Notes: generated by a model not told the origin, from the letters alone. DNA of 27,399 nucleotides from Neomoorella mulderi (GCA_011375465.1 DRZV01000086.1:1-27399); one strand, 5' to 3'; shown: positions 1 through 7,782, numbered from the stretch's first letter. Numbers and translations are program-made.

Positions 1-276
1 CTTTTTTGTTGCCTTTCTTTTTCATTTTAAAAGTTTAGGACGAATTTTGTAGCGGTAAATTTTAAACGCAAGGAGGAGATTTCAGTGGCCGAATTACAAA
101 AGGCCCAGAGGATAGCCTTCTACTCGGTACTTGTGAATGTGGGGCCCACTTTAGGTAAAGCCGGGCTGGCTTTTTTGACCGGGAGCACCGTCCTCTGGGC
201 AGAAACTCTCCACGCTTTGGTGGATCTGGCGGCCAGCGCCGTTACCTGGATGGGCATAAGGGTAGCCAGATTAAAA

Positions 277-298
277 AATAAAGAATTAATAAAGAATT
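277..298 (+). repeat. Perfect 11-bp tandem duplication inside the CDF gene
   Basis: AATAAAGAATT occurs at 277-287 and again directly at 288-298. Removing one copy restores an open frame reading KNKEFPWGLYKAEN, the expected conserved CDF segment, so the duplication is the direct cause of the first frame break. Confidence 0.9.
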
Positions 299-1130
299 CC
301 CCTGGGGTCTTTATAAAGCGGAAAACCTGGCCGCCCTTTTCATCTCCCTGATAGTCTTCGGGGCTGCCTGGGAGGTTCTAAAGGAAGGGGCAGGGAAAGG
401 GAGCTGGCCCATCTCCCCCTGGCTATAGGGGGTCTGGCCCTCATAATCGGAATGATTTTTGCTTCTTTCTGGTACGAAAAGAAAAAAGGCGAGGAGATGA
501 ATTCCCCTGCTTTAAAGGCTGATGCCCTCCATCTTCAAGCCGACTCCCTTTCAGCTTTTATAGTATGGCTGAGCCTGATAGCTGCCCAACAGGGTTACCT
601 TTTTGTAGAAAAGATAGCCACAGTCATAGTGGTGCTCTTTTTATTGCGGGCAGGGGGGAGTATCATAAGGGATGCCCTCAAAGGATTGCTGGACGCCTCT
701 ATAGATTTTTCCGCCTTAGAAAAGATAAGGGAGATAATCTCAGCCCATCCCCGGGTGGTGAAGATTAAAGATCTGAGGGCCCGCAGCGTCGGTAGCGTGA
801 TTTTCTTGACGGCGGAGGTAATCCTCCGGTGTCCTGGGTTCAAAGAGGCCCATGCCATAACTGAAGAACTGGAGAGGGCCATTAAGGAAGCCGTTCTCCA
901 GATAGAAAGGGTTACCATCCACTATGAGCCGGAGGAGAGGGAATACCTGTTGGTGGTAGCCCCCCTGGAGGATCTGAAGGGCACCTTGTCGGATCACTTT
1001 GGAGGGGCTCCCTATCTGGCCTTTTTAAAAAATAGAGAGGGAAAGGGGAGGGATATTAGAAAAGAGCATCGCTGTCAACCCTTATCGCCACGAAGAGAAG
1101 GGCAGGGGGATGAAGCTGGCCAAGCTGCTG

Positions 1131-1150
1131 TGGTGGATAATGGTGGATAA
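1131..1150 (+). repeat. Perfect 10-bp tandem duplication inside the NifX-like domain
   Basis: TGGTGGATAA is present twice in a row at 1131-1140 and 1141-1150. In the frame used downstream it inserts WWIM where the family normally runs straight from LAKLL to VDKGVD; in another frame it creates the stop at 1148-1150. Confidence 0.85.
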
Positions 1151-1308
1151 AGGGGTTGATCTGGTCTTTTCAAGGGAAAATATAAAAGATAAGGGGCCTG
1201 CCTACTTGCTGAATAGCGCCGGCATTCAGTACCGGCAGGTCACCTGTTCCACCTTAGAGGAGCTGCTGGAAGGATTTTCCCCAGCCCGGGGGAAAGCAGG
1301 GGAATGGG

Positions 1309-2580
1309 TCAGTAGCTCCCCCCTTTAAGATAGTTGATCTTTCCCAGGTAAAAGTCTATTTCCTCCATGCCTATTTCCATGATCTTTTTCATCAGGGAAA
1401 GGGTTTCCTGGAGGGTGTCTCCTATTATCCCCGCTTCTGGCTCGGGTTTCAAGCCTTGAAAGGCCATTTTGCCTATTATTATAGCCGTATGGGCTGCCAG
1501 GGCCACCTTCAGGGAGCAGGCCTCTTTAGCCCCGTCGCAGAGGAGACAGCTGGAGTTGCCCAGAAACATCTGAACGCCGTGGAGCATATGCCTTCGGCTG
1601 CCGCCCAGCAGCCAGCATACGGCCGCAGCCAAGCTCGCTCCGGAGAGCACTACCCCGCAGAGGGTGGAAGTTTTGCCGAAGTGGGCCCGAAGATACATGT
1701 TGGTGAAATGGGCCAAGGCCAAGGCTTGGGAGAGACGACCCGGAGACTCCTCCCACTCCTTTTCCCACAGCAGCAGGGGGAGGGATATCAATATCCCTTG
1801 GTTGCCGCTTCCGGCGCTGGTAAGCACCGGATAGGGGGCTCCGGCCATCCTCTCGGCCACGGCCATCCCGGTTAAAGGAACCACTTTTTCTGCGAAACTT
1901 TCCCCCATCTCCTGGAGGAAAAATCGGGTTAAAGGGGATAGGGGTTCCACCTTACCCCCGGCTATATCCCTCACGAATTCCCACATAACCAAGGCTTTAT
2001 CCCGGAGAAAGGTTATCCTGTAAACCGGAAGGGCCAGCACCTTGTCCCAAAGCTCCATCAGATCCCAAGCCAGAAGGGAGGATATGTCTGGATGATCCCT
2101 GTTTTCCCGGAAGATGAGCTTTTCGTTTTTCCATACCTTGCTGAAACGGGTATGGCTGTGCTCCATCTCCACCTTGGCCTCGTCGGCGCCGGCCCAGGCC
2201 CATATGCTCACGTACAGGCCTTCTTTGTTTAATAGCACGTTGGTCTTGATGGTTCCCCTTTCCACCATCCCTTTGGCCCTCTCCAGGGCCTGGGGCTCCA
2301 GATGGCCCAGCAGCTGCTGCCCTTTCTCCAACGGAGCGAAGAGCCCTAGGGCTGCTGCCATGTTTAAGCCCTTTTCCTTGGTTCCGGGAAGCCCGACCCT
2401 GCGGCCGCTTTTCCACACTGCTGGGCTTACGGAAATTTCCATATATTGGGGGAGGCCCCCCAACACTTCTTTTATTTTGGCCGCTCCCAAGGCCACCATG
2501 ACCGCCTCGGTACATCCCACCGCCAGATCAGCTTCTTGCTGTAGCAGCCTGATCAGGCCTTCCCTGTCCTCCTTCTCCAA
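1309..2580 (-). CDS. cyuA: L-cysteine desulfidase family protein (UPF0597 / YhaM / CyuA)
   Basis: A 423-residue protein, the usual length for the family, starting at TTG 2580 behind GAGGAGGGG. It has the diagnostic Cys motifs of the Fe-S cysteine desulfidase / serine dehydratase alpha-like family: VGCTEAVMVALGAA near residue 22, SGNQGILISLPLL in the middle, CGVVLSGASLAAAV, and the cluster GNSSCLLCDGAKEACSLK near residue 345. Characterised members use a [4Fe-4S] cluster to split L-cysteine into sulfide, ammonia and pyruvate (EC 4.4.1.28) in the cytoplasm. It lies directly downstream of the HgdC-type activator gene, with apparent overlap, so the two are probably co-transcribed. The gene ends convergently against the broken CDF gene, with a 20-bp overlap. 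Relation to the family is clear; the exact substrate is inferred. Confidence 0.85.
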   Translation of the reverse strand: MEKEDREGLIRLLQQEADLAVGCTEAVMVALGAAKIKEVLGGLPQYMEISVSPAVWKSGRRVGLPGTKEKGLNMAAALGLFAPLEKGQQLLGHLEPQALERAKGMVERGTIKTNVLLNKEGLYVSIWAWAGADEAKVEMEHSHTRFSKVWKNEKLIFRENRDHPDISSLLAWDLMELWDKVLALPVYRITFLRDKALVMWEFVRDIAGGKVEPLSPLTRFFLQEMGESFAEKVVPLTGMAVAERMAGAPYPVLTSAGSGNQGILISLPLLLWEKEWEESPGRLSQALALAHFTNMYLRAHFGKTSTLCGVVLSGASLAAAVCWLLGGSRRHMLHGVQMFLGNSSCLLCDGAKEACSLKVALAAHTAIIIGKMAFQGLKPEPEAGIIGDTLQETLSLMKKIMEIGMEEIDFYLGKINYLKGGSY

Positions 2581-3376
2581 CCCTACCCCTCCTCGCCTCC
2601 TCCATTCCCCGGGCCCTTTCCCAGGCTATAAGGGCCGCTCCCAGGGCACCGGTAATCCGGGGCTCTTCCGGAACCCATAGGGGCCTGCCGAGCTCCGCTC
2701 CCAGGGCCCGCCTCAGGCCCTCGTTTTTGGCCCCACCTCCGGTGAACACGATTTTTCCTTGGGGGAGGCCTTTCAGCATCCCCTTGATCCTCTTGGCGAT
2801 GGAGCGGTGCAGTCCCGCGATGATGTTTTCCCTGGGAGTGCCCGAAGCCAAAAGGCTTATGACCTCGCTTTCAGCAAATACGGTGCACATGCTGTTTATC
2901 TCTACCGGTTCCGCTCCCAACCCCATACGGCTGAAATCGGTGATGTCCAGCCCCAGGGCGTGGGCCATCACCTCTAAAAATCGGCCCGTTCCTGCGGCGC
3001 ACTTGTCGTTCATTACAAAATCCACCACCAGCCCCGATTGGTTGATGGTGATCACCTTGGTATCCTGGCCTCCGATATCTATCACAGTGCAGGCCTCCCT
3101 CACCAGGTGGAAGATGCCGCGGGCGTGGCAGGTGATTTCGGTGACGGCCAGGTCCACCATATCCTTCAGGGAAAGGCGGCCATATCCTGTCCCCACTTTA
3201 TACACGACCCTTTCCTCGTCTATCTGGGCCCTTTCCCACAGCCTCTCTAGGGCTTCCCGGGCCGCCTCCTTGGGGCTCCATCCTGTGGGGATTATCACAT
3301 GGGCTACGATTTTCTCCCCGTCATACAGCACCCCTTTGGTGGAGGTGGAACCCACATCTAAACCCAAGGTATACAT
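2528..3376 (-). CDS. 2-hydroxyacyl-CoA dehydratase activator (HgdC/BadG/BcrD ATPase family)
   Basis: ATG at 3376 with GGAGGAG eight bases upstream. ASKHA-fold ATPase motifs are complete: LGLDVGSTSTKGVLYD at the N-terminus (phosphate-1), VIDIGGQDTKVI (phosphate-2), and VFTGGGAKNEGL (adenosine). The two cysteines that bridge a [4Fe-4S] cluster across the homodimer are present in NDKCAAGTGRFLE and SMCTVFAESEV. Such activators use ATP hydrolysis to push one electron into a partner enzyme. No HgdA/HgdB dehydratase subunits are in the window; the immediate partner is cysteine desulfidase. Family members are usually about 255-260 residues, and the 282 here include a low-complexity tail overlapping the next gene; one extra base in the C4 run at 2586-2589 would create a TAG stop near 2585, just before the next start. 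Confidence 0.9.
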   Translation of the reverse strand: MYTLGLDVGSTSTKGVLYDGEKIVAHVIIPTGWSPKEAAREALERLWERAQIDEERVVYKVGTGYGRLSLKDMVDLAVTEITCHARGIFHLVREACTVIDIGGQDTKVITINQSGLVVDFVMNDKCAAGTGRFLEVMAHALGLDITDFSRMGLGAEPVEINSMCTVFAESEVISLLASGTPRENIIAGLHRSIAKRIKGMLKGLPQGKIVFTGGGAKNEGLRRALGAELGRPLWVPEEPRITGALGAALIAWERARGMEEARRGRVGEGGQGRPDQAATARS

Positions 3377-3546
3377 GCCATCACTCCTCCTTCCTTATCA
3401 GTTTCTTTTTTTATAGCCCCTTTCCTTTATGCTTTATATAAAAAATTGTTATATTATTCCTATATTATTCCCCGGAAATCCCTTTTCCATAATCCCTATG
3501 GAAATCCCCCTGGGATCCGGGTAAAATCTTATGAAAAGGAGGTTAA
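3377..3546. promoter_or_regulatory. Divergent intergenic region with 11-bp tandem repeat and dyad
   Basis: This AT-rich gap separates the minus-strand activator operon from the plus-strand gene at 3547. TATATTATTCC is duplicated in tandem at 3450-3460 and 3461-3471. GGAAATCCC occurs at 3474-3482 and 3500-3508, and TTTCCAT (3484-3490) pairs with ATGGAAA (3498-3504) around a 7-base loop. These are plausible protein-binding sites for divergent promoters, but I cannot assign clear -35/-10 boxes. Confidence 0.45.
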
Positions 3547-4594
3547 ATGGGTATGCCGGTAAAGGAAACCCCTTGGGGAGCCTATATGGGACCTGAAGAA
3601 GAGCTTCTGAAAGAGATGCCTTTAAAAAAAGAACACCCCTGCTTCCACGTCTTCGAGGGCAGATATTGTCGCCTGATCCTGGCCCGGTGCTCCCGTCTGG
3701 CCGATGAGGGCATAGATTTTCATCGCAGACGCCCCAGTTTGGAAGAAGCCCTGGACTATGGGTCTCGCTTGCCCTATTCCTTATGAAGAAATAAAGGATA
3801 GCAGAAACTTGGCTTTTGCCGCCCGTTCAGAGGCGGAGTTTTGGGAAAAGACCCGAGCCTGGAAGGAGTTTTACTTTCACGTCTTTGCTCCTCCTTCTAA
3901 GAAGGTCTACGTGGCGCCCCATTGCGGCGACATCACCAGATCTCCGGATCCCATCATCTCTGTGCCTTGGCTCAAGCTGGACGCCTATACAGCCAGGATA
4001 GCCTCCCTTTGCGCTCTGCAGGATAAGGGGGAGGGAAAAAAGATCATGTTTTCTATCCATTCCAACGGTTTTATAGGGGCAGCCATGGACCTGGGCGATT
4101 TTGGGATATGGCAGGAAGGGGAGTTGCAGGAAATGGCTGAAAAGCTAAACCATAAATACAGGAAGGCCATCGGGGAGATGGCCCCGGAGTATAAAGAAGA
4201 CGCCCTTAACCGGATACTATGGATTTTAGAGGACATAATAAAGAGAAAGGGGACGCTGGTCCCGGAGAAGCTGGTTTCCACCGAGGATAAACTTTATCTG
4301 GACAAATTGATCCGATGGCTGGGAGGACAGGGACAGGCGATTTCGGCCCATACCATGGAAGAGTTCAGAGAAAAGGTGGAAAAAGCCCTCGTCTCTTTTA
4401 ACATAGAACCCCTATCGGTCAATCAGATTTTTTCCGGCAGGCATACCGCCAGGCTATTGAAATTAAAGGAAAAATTAACAGAAGGTCTTTTAGACAGGGC
4501 TTTACAGATCGAATGCCAGAAATTCTTTTTAAAACATCGACCCCATTTGATGGCGGAGATAATCTTAGAATTGAGCAGTATGATGGTCCAGTAA
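3547..4594 (+). CDS. Unrecognised protein, frame-broken
   Basis: ATG at 3547 follows AAAAGGAGG. The frame changes between about 3758 and 3780; no ribosome site precedes the second segment, so I treat this as one gene of about 350 residues. Adding one base to GGG near 3760 and one to CCC near 3774 gives the continuous reading LDYGVSLAPIPYEEIKD. I do not recognise the family. Visible features are a Cys-containing start (HPCFHVFEGRYCRLILARC), a possible metal-site-like segment VYVAPHCGDITRSPD followed by KIMFSIHSNGF, and a long charged helical C-terminus. The PHCGD...HSN pattern faintly recalls N-formylglutamate amidohydrolase-like hydrolases, but I would not assign that. It runs divergently from the activator operon and converges on the THEP1 remnant. 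Confidence 0.6.
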
Positions 4595-5012
4595 AGCCAT
4601 TACCCTATGATAAAGCTCCTGGGGCAGCCTATCCCGATTCTCAGGGGTTACGGGGATGACTTCCGCGTCCGCCCGGTTCTTGATCCTATCCACCCAGGGG
4701 TGGGCTTGGGCCATGACAGTGGCCGCCACCGGCAGGGCGGAATTTAAGGCGGCTTCCACCACCTGTTGAAACTCCGGGTGGAAGAGCTCCATCTTGCCGA
4801 TCTCGTCTATAAGGAGACAGAAAGGCTGGGGGCTTGAAAGGGCCTCTTTGATTTCTTCCAGGGCAAAGCCCATCCTTTCGGGCAACACCGTGGGCCAGCA
4901 CCTCTTCTTTTCCCCCTAAAGAGACAATTTTAAAACCCACCCGGGTGCGGCCAGATCTTATTTCCACGGTATAGAAGCCCCTTGCTTGGAAACCCACCGG
5001 GTTGCCGGTGGT
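4565..5012 (-). pseudogene. THEP1-type nucleoside-triphosphatase remnant
   Basis: The C-terminal half contains the hallmark LLIDEIGKMELFHPEFQ (Walker B region) and continues to the usual end. A separate frame upstream encodes VGFQARGFYTVEIRSGRTRVGFKIV, the conserved segment that normally follows the P-loop. The P-loop itself (GxPGxGKTT) is not found in any frame upstream; instead the sequence runs into the tRNA terminator at 5042-5080 and tRNA-Thr. The frame changes near 4886, and the RVGKYGVD segment usual in this family is also missing there. With both the nucleotide-binding loop and a middle segment absent, this looks like real decay and not a single base-calling error. Intact homologues hydrolyse NTPs in vitro; their cellular role is poorly defined. 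Confidence 0.75.
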
Positions 5013-5041
5013 CTTCTTTTGTGGTTGCAGCAAGGTTGAGT

Positions 5042-5080
5042 AAAAAAGCCCCTGGGAAATGTTGCCCTCCCCAGGGGGGC
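5042..5080 (-). terminator. Intrinsic terminator of the tRNA-Pro/tRNA-Thr operon
   Basis: Read on the minus strand, a GC-rich stem with CCCAGGGGC as its 3' arm (loop about 13 bases) is followed by TTTTTT at 5047-5042, ten bases past the 3' end of tRNA-Thr. Confidence 0.85.
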
Positions 5081-5090
5081 TCGATTTTAC

Positions 5091-5166
5091 TGGAGCCAAC
5101 GGGGGGACTCGAACCCCCGACCCACTGATTACAAGTCAGTTGCTCTGCCAGCTGAGCTACGTTGGC
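5091..5166 (-). tRNA. tRNA-Thr (anticodon UGU)
   Basis: A complete 76-nt cloverleaf on the minus strand: acceptor GCCAACG paired with CGTTGGC, anticodon loop CTTGTAA with TGT, T-loop GGTTCGAGTCC, and an encoded CCA end at 5093-5091. It lies three bases downstream of tRNA-Pro. Confidence 0.97.
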
Positions 5167-5169
5167 CCG

Positions 5170-5247
5170 TGGTCGGGATGACAGGATTTGAACCTGCGAC
5201 CCCCTGCTCCCAAAGCAGGTGCTCTAGCCAAGCTGAGCTACATCCCG
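5170..5247 (-). tRNA. tRNA-Pro (anticodon UGG)
   Basis: A complete cloverleaf on the minus strand: acceptor CGGGATG/CATCCCG, D arm AGCTCAGCTTGGCTAGAGC, anticodon loop TTTGGGA with TGG, T arm GGTTCAAATCC, and an encoded CCA. It is the first gene of a two-tRNA operon. Confidence 0.97.
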
Positions 5248-5254
5248 TCCCTAA

Positions 5255-5340
5255 TAATTCTACCACCTAATTCTTCTTCTTCTTCTTCCTACTACTACTG
5301 CTACTGCTACTGCTGCTGCTACTACTACTAATTCTACCAC
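5255..5340. repeat. Trinucleotide microsatellite flanked by a 12-bp direct repeat
   Basis: From about 5271 to 5288 the sequence is (TTC)n, then from about 5288 to 5330 mixed CTA/CTG triplets in runs. The tract is bracketed by TAATTCTACCAC at 5255-5266 and again at 5329-5340. Read on the minus strand, each copy gives GTGGTAGAATTA, whose TAGAAT can serve as a -10 element; the copy nearest the tRNAs is at the right distance upstream of tRNA-Pro. No coding potential is evident. Confidence 0.85.
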
Positions 5341-5382
5341 GCTTCCTCCGGCATTACAAGGGTCGGAGCTGGAGCGGGCCTG

Positions 5383-5808
5383 CTACCTGTCCTTGGAGGG
5401 ATCGGACTCCAGAAGCTGCCACTGGATCATCTGGTTGCGGAGGCAGATGTTCCGCCTGAATTCTATCAAGATGGAGAGGACTTCGTGTAAGAGGGGGGCC
5501 CCCAAGCTGGCCAGCAGAGCCACGCATATCATGTTCAGCAAAGTGTAAAGCCATGGTAAAGAGGCCCTGAGGCCGGCCAGAGCCTCCAGCCCCAGCAGGC
5601 CAAACACGTCTACGGAAGCGAAGGTGGCCAGGAGGGCAGCTATGGCCGCGCTTATAAATACAATGGCCCTCTGGCGGAGCTTCTCTTCCTGGGGATGGGG
5701 CCGGGGCTGCCCCAGCCAGGTCCAACGGGCCTTTATCAGGTCCGTCAAGCTCTCGGAGGCCGGGCATATAGCCCCCATCACCAACAAAAAATCGCCATAA
5801 TTGTTCAT
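5383..5808 (-). CDS. Small integral membrane protein of unknown function
   Basis: About 141 residues from ATG 5808, preceded by GGGGTGAGGG. Two hydrophobic segments are evident, around residues 48-80 (FISAAIAALLATFASVDVFG) and 88-110 (LYTLLNMICVALLASLGAPL), with charged ends (EFRRN, SDPSKDR). As sequenced it is in frame with the end of the MFS exporter and looks fused to it, but one extra base in the T5 run at 5840-5844 would put a TAG stop at the end of the MFS protein, leaving this as a separate gene. I do not recognise the family. It is probably co-transcribed with the exporter. Confidence 0.6.
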   Translation of the reverse strand: MNNYGDFLLVMGAICPASESLTDLIKARWTWLGQPRPHPQEEKLRQRAIVFISAAIAALLATFASVDVFGLLGLEALAGLRASLPWLYTLLNMICVALLASLGAPLLHEVLSILIEFRRNICLRNQMIQWQLLESDPSKDR

Positions 5809-5836
5809 ATCCCTCACCCCTGAATATAAGGCTGAT

Positions 5837-7256
5837 CTATTTTTATGCCATATATCTGAACGCCCCAGGGAGGCTAAGGTCCCTAAAGAGGCCAGCAAGG
5901 CGGCAGCCATAAAAGCTGCTTTTAATCCCACCATATCGGCCTGTAGCCCCTGGGAAGGGCCCAAGAGGGCCAGCTGGAGATTTTTTTGCCAGGTAAAGAT
6001 GCTGCTGCTCACCGCCACCCCTGTGACCATCCCCAGGTTGCGGACGGTCGCCAGAACCCCTGAACCTATGCCCAAACGGTGGGGCGGGACGCTGCCCATC
6101 ACTGCGCTGTTATTGGGGGACTGAAAAAGTCCAGACCCAAGGCCGAAAACACATAGCCTCCAGATCATCTCCCTGGGCTCGGTTTGGGGACTCAGCCATA
6201 GCAGGGAAAAAAGGGTAATGGATATCAACGTCTGACCGCTGAAGGCCAGCCAGCGGGTGCCCCAACGATCGGAAAGGGCTCCGCTTGCGGGGGCCACCAA
6301 GAGGGTTACCAGCGGGGAGGCGGTCAGCAAAAGGCCTACCTGAGAAGGAGGACAACCCAGTACCCCCTGTAGATAAAAGGGCAATAGGAATATCATAGCG
6401 TTCTGGGCGGCGTAATTGAGCAAAGCAGCCAGATTGGCGGCAGAAAAAATGGGGTTTTTGAATAAAGTTATATCCAGCATGGGCTCAGCGACCCTGCGCT
6501 CCTGGAATATGAAAAGGCACAGCCCTGCCAGAAAAGATATGACCAGAGCGAAGACCCATCCATCGGCCTTCCCCATCTGGGCAGCCCGATTGCTGGCCAA
6601 GATGGCCGAGCCCAGGGTAAAAAAGGCCAGCAGGGCTCCCCATAAGTCGAAGGTTTGCTTTACAGGCTGGTGCCCCTCCGGCAGGATGCGGCTGCAGATC
6701 CCGTAACCGAGAATACCTATGGGCAGGTTTATCCAAAAAATGGACCGCCAGCCCAGCGATTGTAATAGGAACCCCCCAGAGGGGGGCCCAGGGCTAACCC
6801 CAAGGCCACTGCCGTGGCATTAAACCCTAAAGCCTTACCCCGTTCCTGGGATGGGAATAGTTGAGTTATAATGGCAGGTCCCACAGACATGAACATCCCT
6901 GCTCCCAGGGCCTGCAGGGCCCGGAAGCCTATGAGGAACCACAGGTTAAAGGACAAGGAGCATAGAAGGGAAGCCAGGGTGAATATAGAGACCCCGGTTA
7001 AAAAAATCCTGCGGAAACCGTATATGTCCCCCAAGCGGCCGTAGGTGAGTATAGAGCTCCCCAGGATCAGAAGATAGATTATGGAAATCCAGGCTGCCGA
7101 GCCCAAATCAGCTCGGAATACCGAGGCGATGGTGGGCAGGGCCACATTTACGACGCTGCTGTCCACAGGTCCTAAAAGGGTTATCCCCATCACTGCGGCC
7201 AGGATTGCCCAGCGCTGGGGATGGGGTTGGGATACCGATTGAGCAGGATCCCACAT
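5837..7256 (-). CDS. MFS multidrug exporter, DHA2 (EmrB/QacA, 14-TM) family, frame-broken
   Basis: The N-terminal half shows the DHA2 signature GPVDSSVVNVALPTIASVF in TM1, motif A GRLGDIYGFRRIFLTG, the RALQALGAGMFM motif B region, and the antiporter motif C area ALGLALGPPLGG. The frame then shifts at the C6 run 6772-6777; adding one base gives GGFLLQSLGWRSIFWINLPIGI, which runs on without a break to the end (about 475 residues, usual for 14-TM members). The C-terminal half has a second motif-A-like SGALSDRWGTRW. Substrates are probably hydrophobic drugs or organic ions exported with proton antiport; specificity cannot be read. The ATG at 7256 lies rather far from AGGAGG, so the exact start is uncertain. 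Confidence 0.88.
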
Positions 7257-7338
7257 GGGTATAAGGGCTGCACCTCCTCTTTATACTGGGATTTTAACAC
7301 GGAATTGCCCTTAGATGTGAGAGAAAAATTAGACTTTA

Positions 7339-7347
7339 TGATATAAT
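7339..7347 (+). promoter_or_regulatory. Extended -10 promoter of the phasin-like gene
   Basis: TGATATAAT at 7339-7347 is an ideal extended -10 element (TGnTATAAT). A clear -35 is not seen, as is common with extended -10 promoters. It lies 35 bases upstream of the next start codon. Confidence 0.6.
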
Positions 7348-7381
7348 ACAACCCAGAAGGCCAAAAAAGGGGGATAAGGAT

Positions 7382-7690
7382 ATGCTGGATTTTGCACGCA
7401 AGCTATACCTGGCGGGGTTGGGAGCCCTGTTTATAACCAAGGAAAAGGCGGAAGAGATAGGTAAGGAATTGATAAAACGAGGAGAGTTTAAACAGGAGGA
7501 GCTAAAAAAATTTGTAGAGCAGCTGGTGGAGCGGGGCAAACAAGAACAGGAAAAGCTTAAAAAAACGATAAGAGGAGAGGTGGAGCGGCTGAGGGGAGAG
7601 CTAGGGCTGGTTACCAAAAACGAACTGGCAGCCTTGGAAAGGAGAATCGAAGAACTGGAAGCCAAGTTAAAGGGGCCCTCCCAGGGGTAA
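7382..7690 (+). CDS. Phasin-like / polyhydroxyalkanoate granule-associated family protein
   Basis: A 102-residue protein with a short hydrophobic N-terminus (FARKLYLAGLGALFITKEKAEEIGKEL), the usual start of PhaF/PhaI-like phasins, followed by almost pure charged heptad-like helix (GEFKQEELKKFVEQLVERGK, then LERRIEELEAKL), a probable coiled coil. The ATG follows GGGGGATAAGGAT. In Firmicutes such small proteins occur without PHA synthase and may act as coiled-coil surface or chaperone-like proteins; no PHA synthesis gene is in the window. Divergent from the MFS exporter. Confidence 0.7.
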   Translation: MLDFARKLYLAGLGALFITKEKAEEIGKELIKRGEFKQEELKKFVEQLVERGKQEQEKLKKTIRGEVERLRGELGLVTKNELAALERRIEELEAKLKGPSQG

Positions 7691-7696
7691 TACCTA

Positions 7697-7747
7697 TTGA
7701 CACCAGCCCTTCCTGCCGTTATGATGTTAATCAATGTAACGGCAGGA
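7697..7747 (+). promoter_or_regulatory. Sigma-A promoter with overlapping 10-bp dyad upstream of metF
   Basis: TTGACA at 7697-7702, a 17-base spacer, and TATGAT at 7720-7725 form a near-perfect promoter. TCCTGCCGTT (7711-7720) is repeated in inverted form as AACGGCAGGA (7738-7747), perfect over 10 bp with a 17-base gap. One arm runs into the -10 box and the other covers the likely start point. The absence of a T-run makes a terminator unlikely, so an operator or a 5'-UTR hairpin is the better reading. Confidence 0.75.
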
Positions 7748-7782
7748 TTAATTCAAAATAATTAGGGAAAGGAAATAGGGGG

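Larger units (their letters stand above)
85..1328 (+). pseudogene. Cation diffusion facilitator (CDF) efflux protein with C-terminal NifX/NifB-like domain, frame-broken
   Basis: GTG start at 85 with AGGAGG at 71-76. The N-terminal part carries the CDF membrane pattern (ETLHALVDLAAS, then FPWGLYKAENLAAL in a second frame, then ADALHLQADSLSAF with the metal-site HxxxD), followed by the cytoplasmic dimerisation domain. After about residue 300 it continues into a dinitrogenase iron-molybdenum-cofactor-like domain (SDHFGGAPYLAFL, VNPYRHEEKGRGMKLAKL, NIKDKGPAYLLNSAGI). CDF proteins export divalent metals such as Zn, Fe, Co or Mn in exchange for protons; the NifX-like tail is a known but uncommon addition. 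The frame changes near 290 (an 11-bp tandem duplication), near 415-419 (C5; adding one C restores ISPLAIGGLALIIG) and near 1045-1052 (G4/G3 runs). The first is not a homopolymer slip and may be a real lesion. Family assignment is firm; functionality is doubtful. Confidence 0.85.

Noticed and set aside
1456..1875. Plus-strand open frame antisense to the cysteine desulfidase gene
   Set aside because: Its composition mirrors the GC-rich coding strand opposite; no ribosome site or recognisable motif.
2114..3416. Long plus-strand open frames antisense to the desulfidase and activator genes
   Set aside because: They are shadow frames of two well-supported conserved proteins on the minus strand.
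5271..5330. Possible CRISPR-like repeat array
   Set aside because: The units are 3 bp without spacers; it is a simple-sequence microsatellite.
5383..7256. A single MFS protein fused to a C-terminal membrane domain
   Set aside because: One extra base in T5 5840-5844 gives a stop at the normal MFS length, and the following segment has its own ATG and ribosome-site-like sequence.
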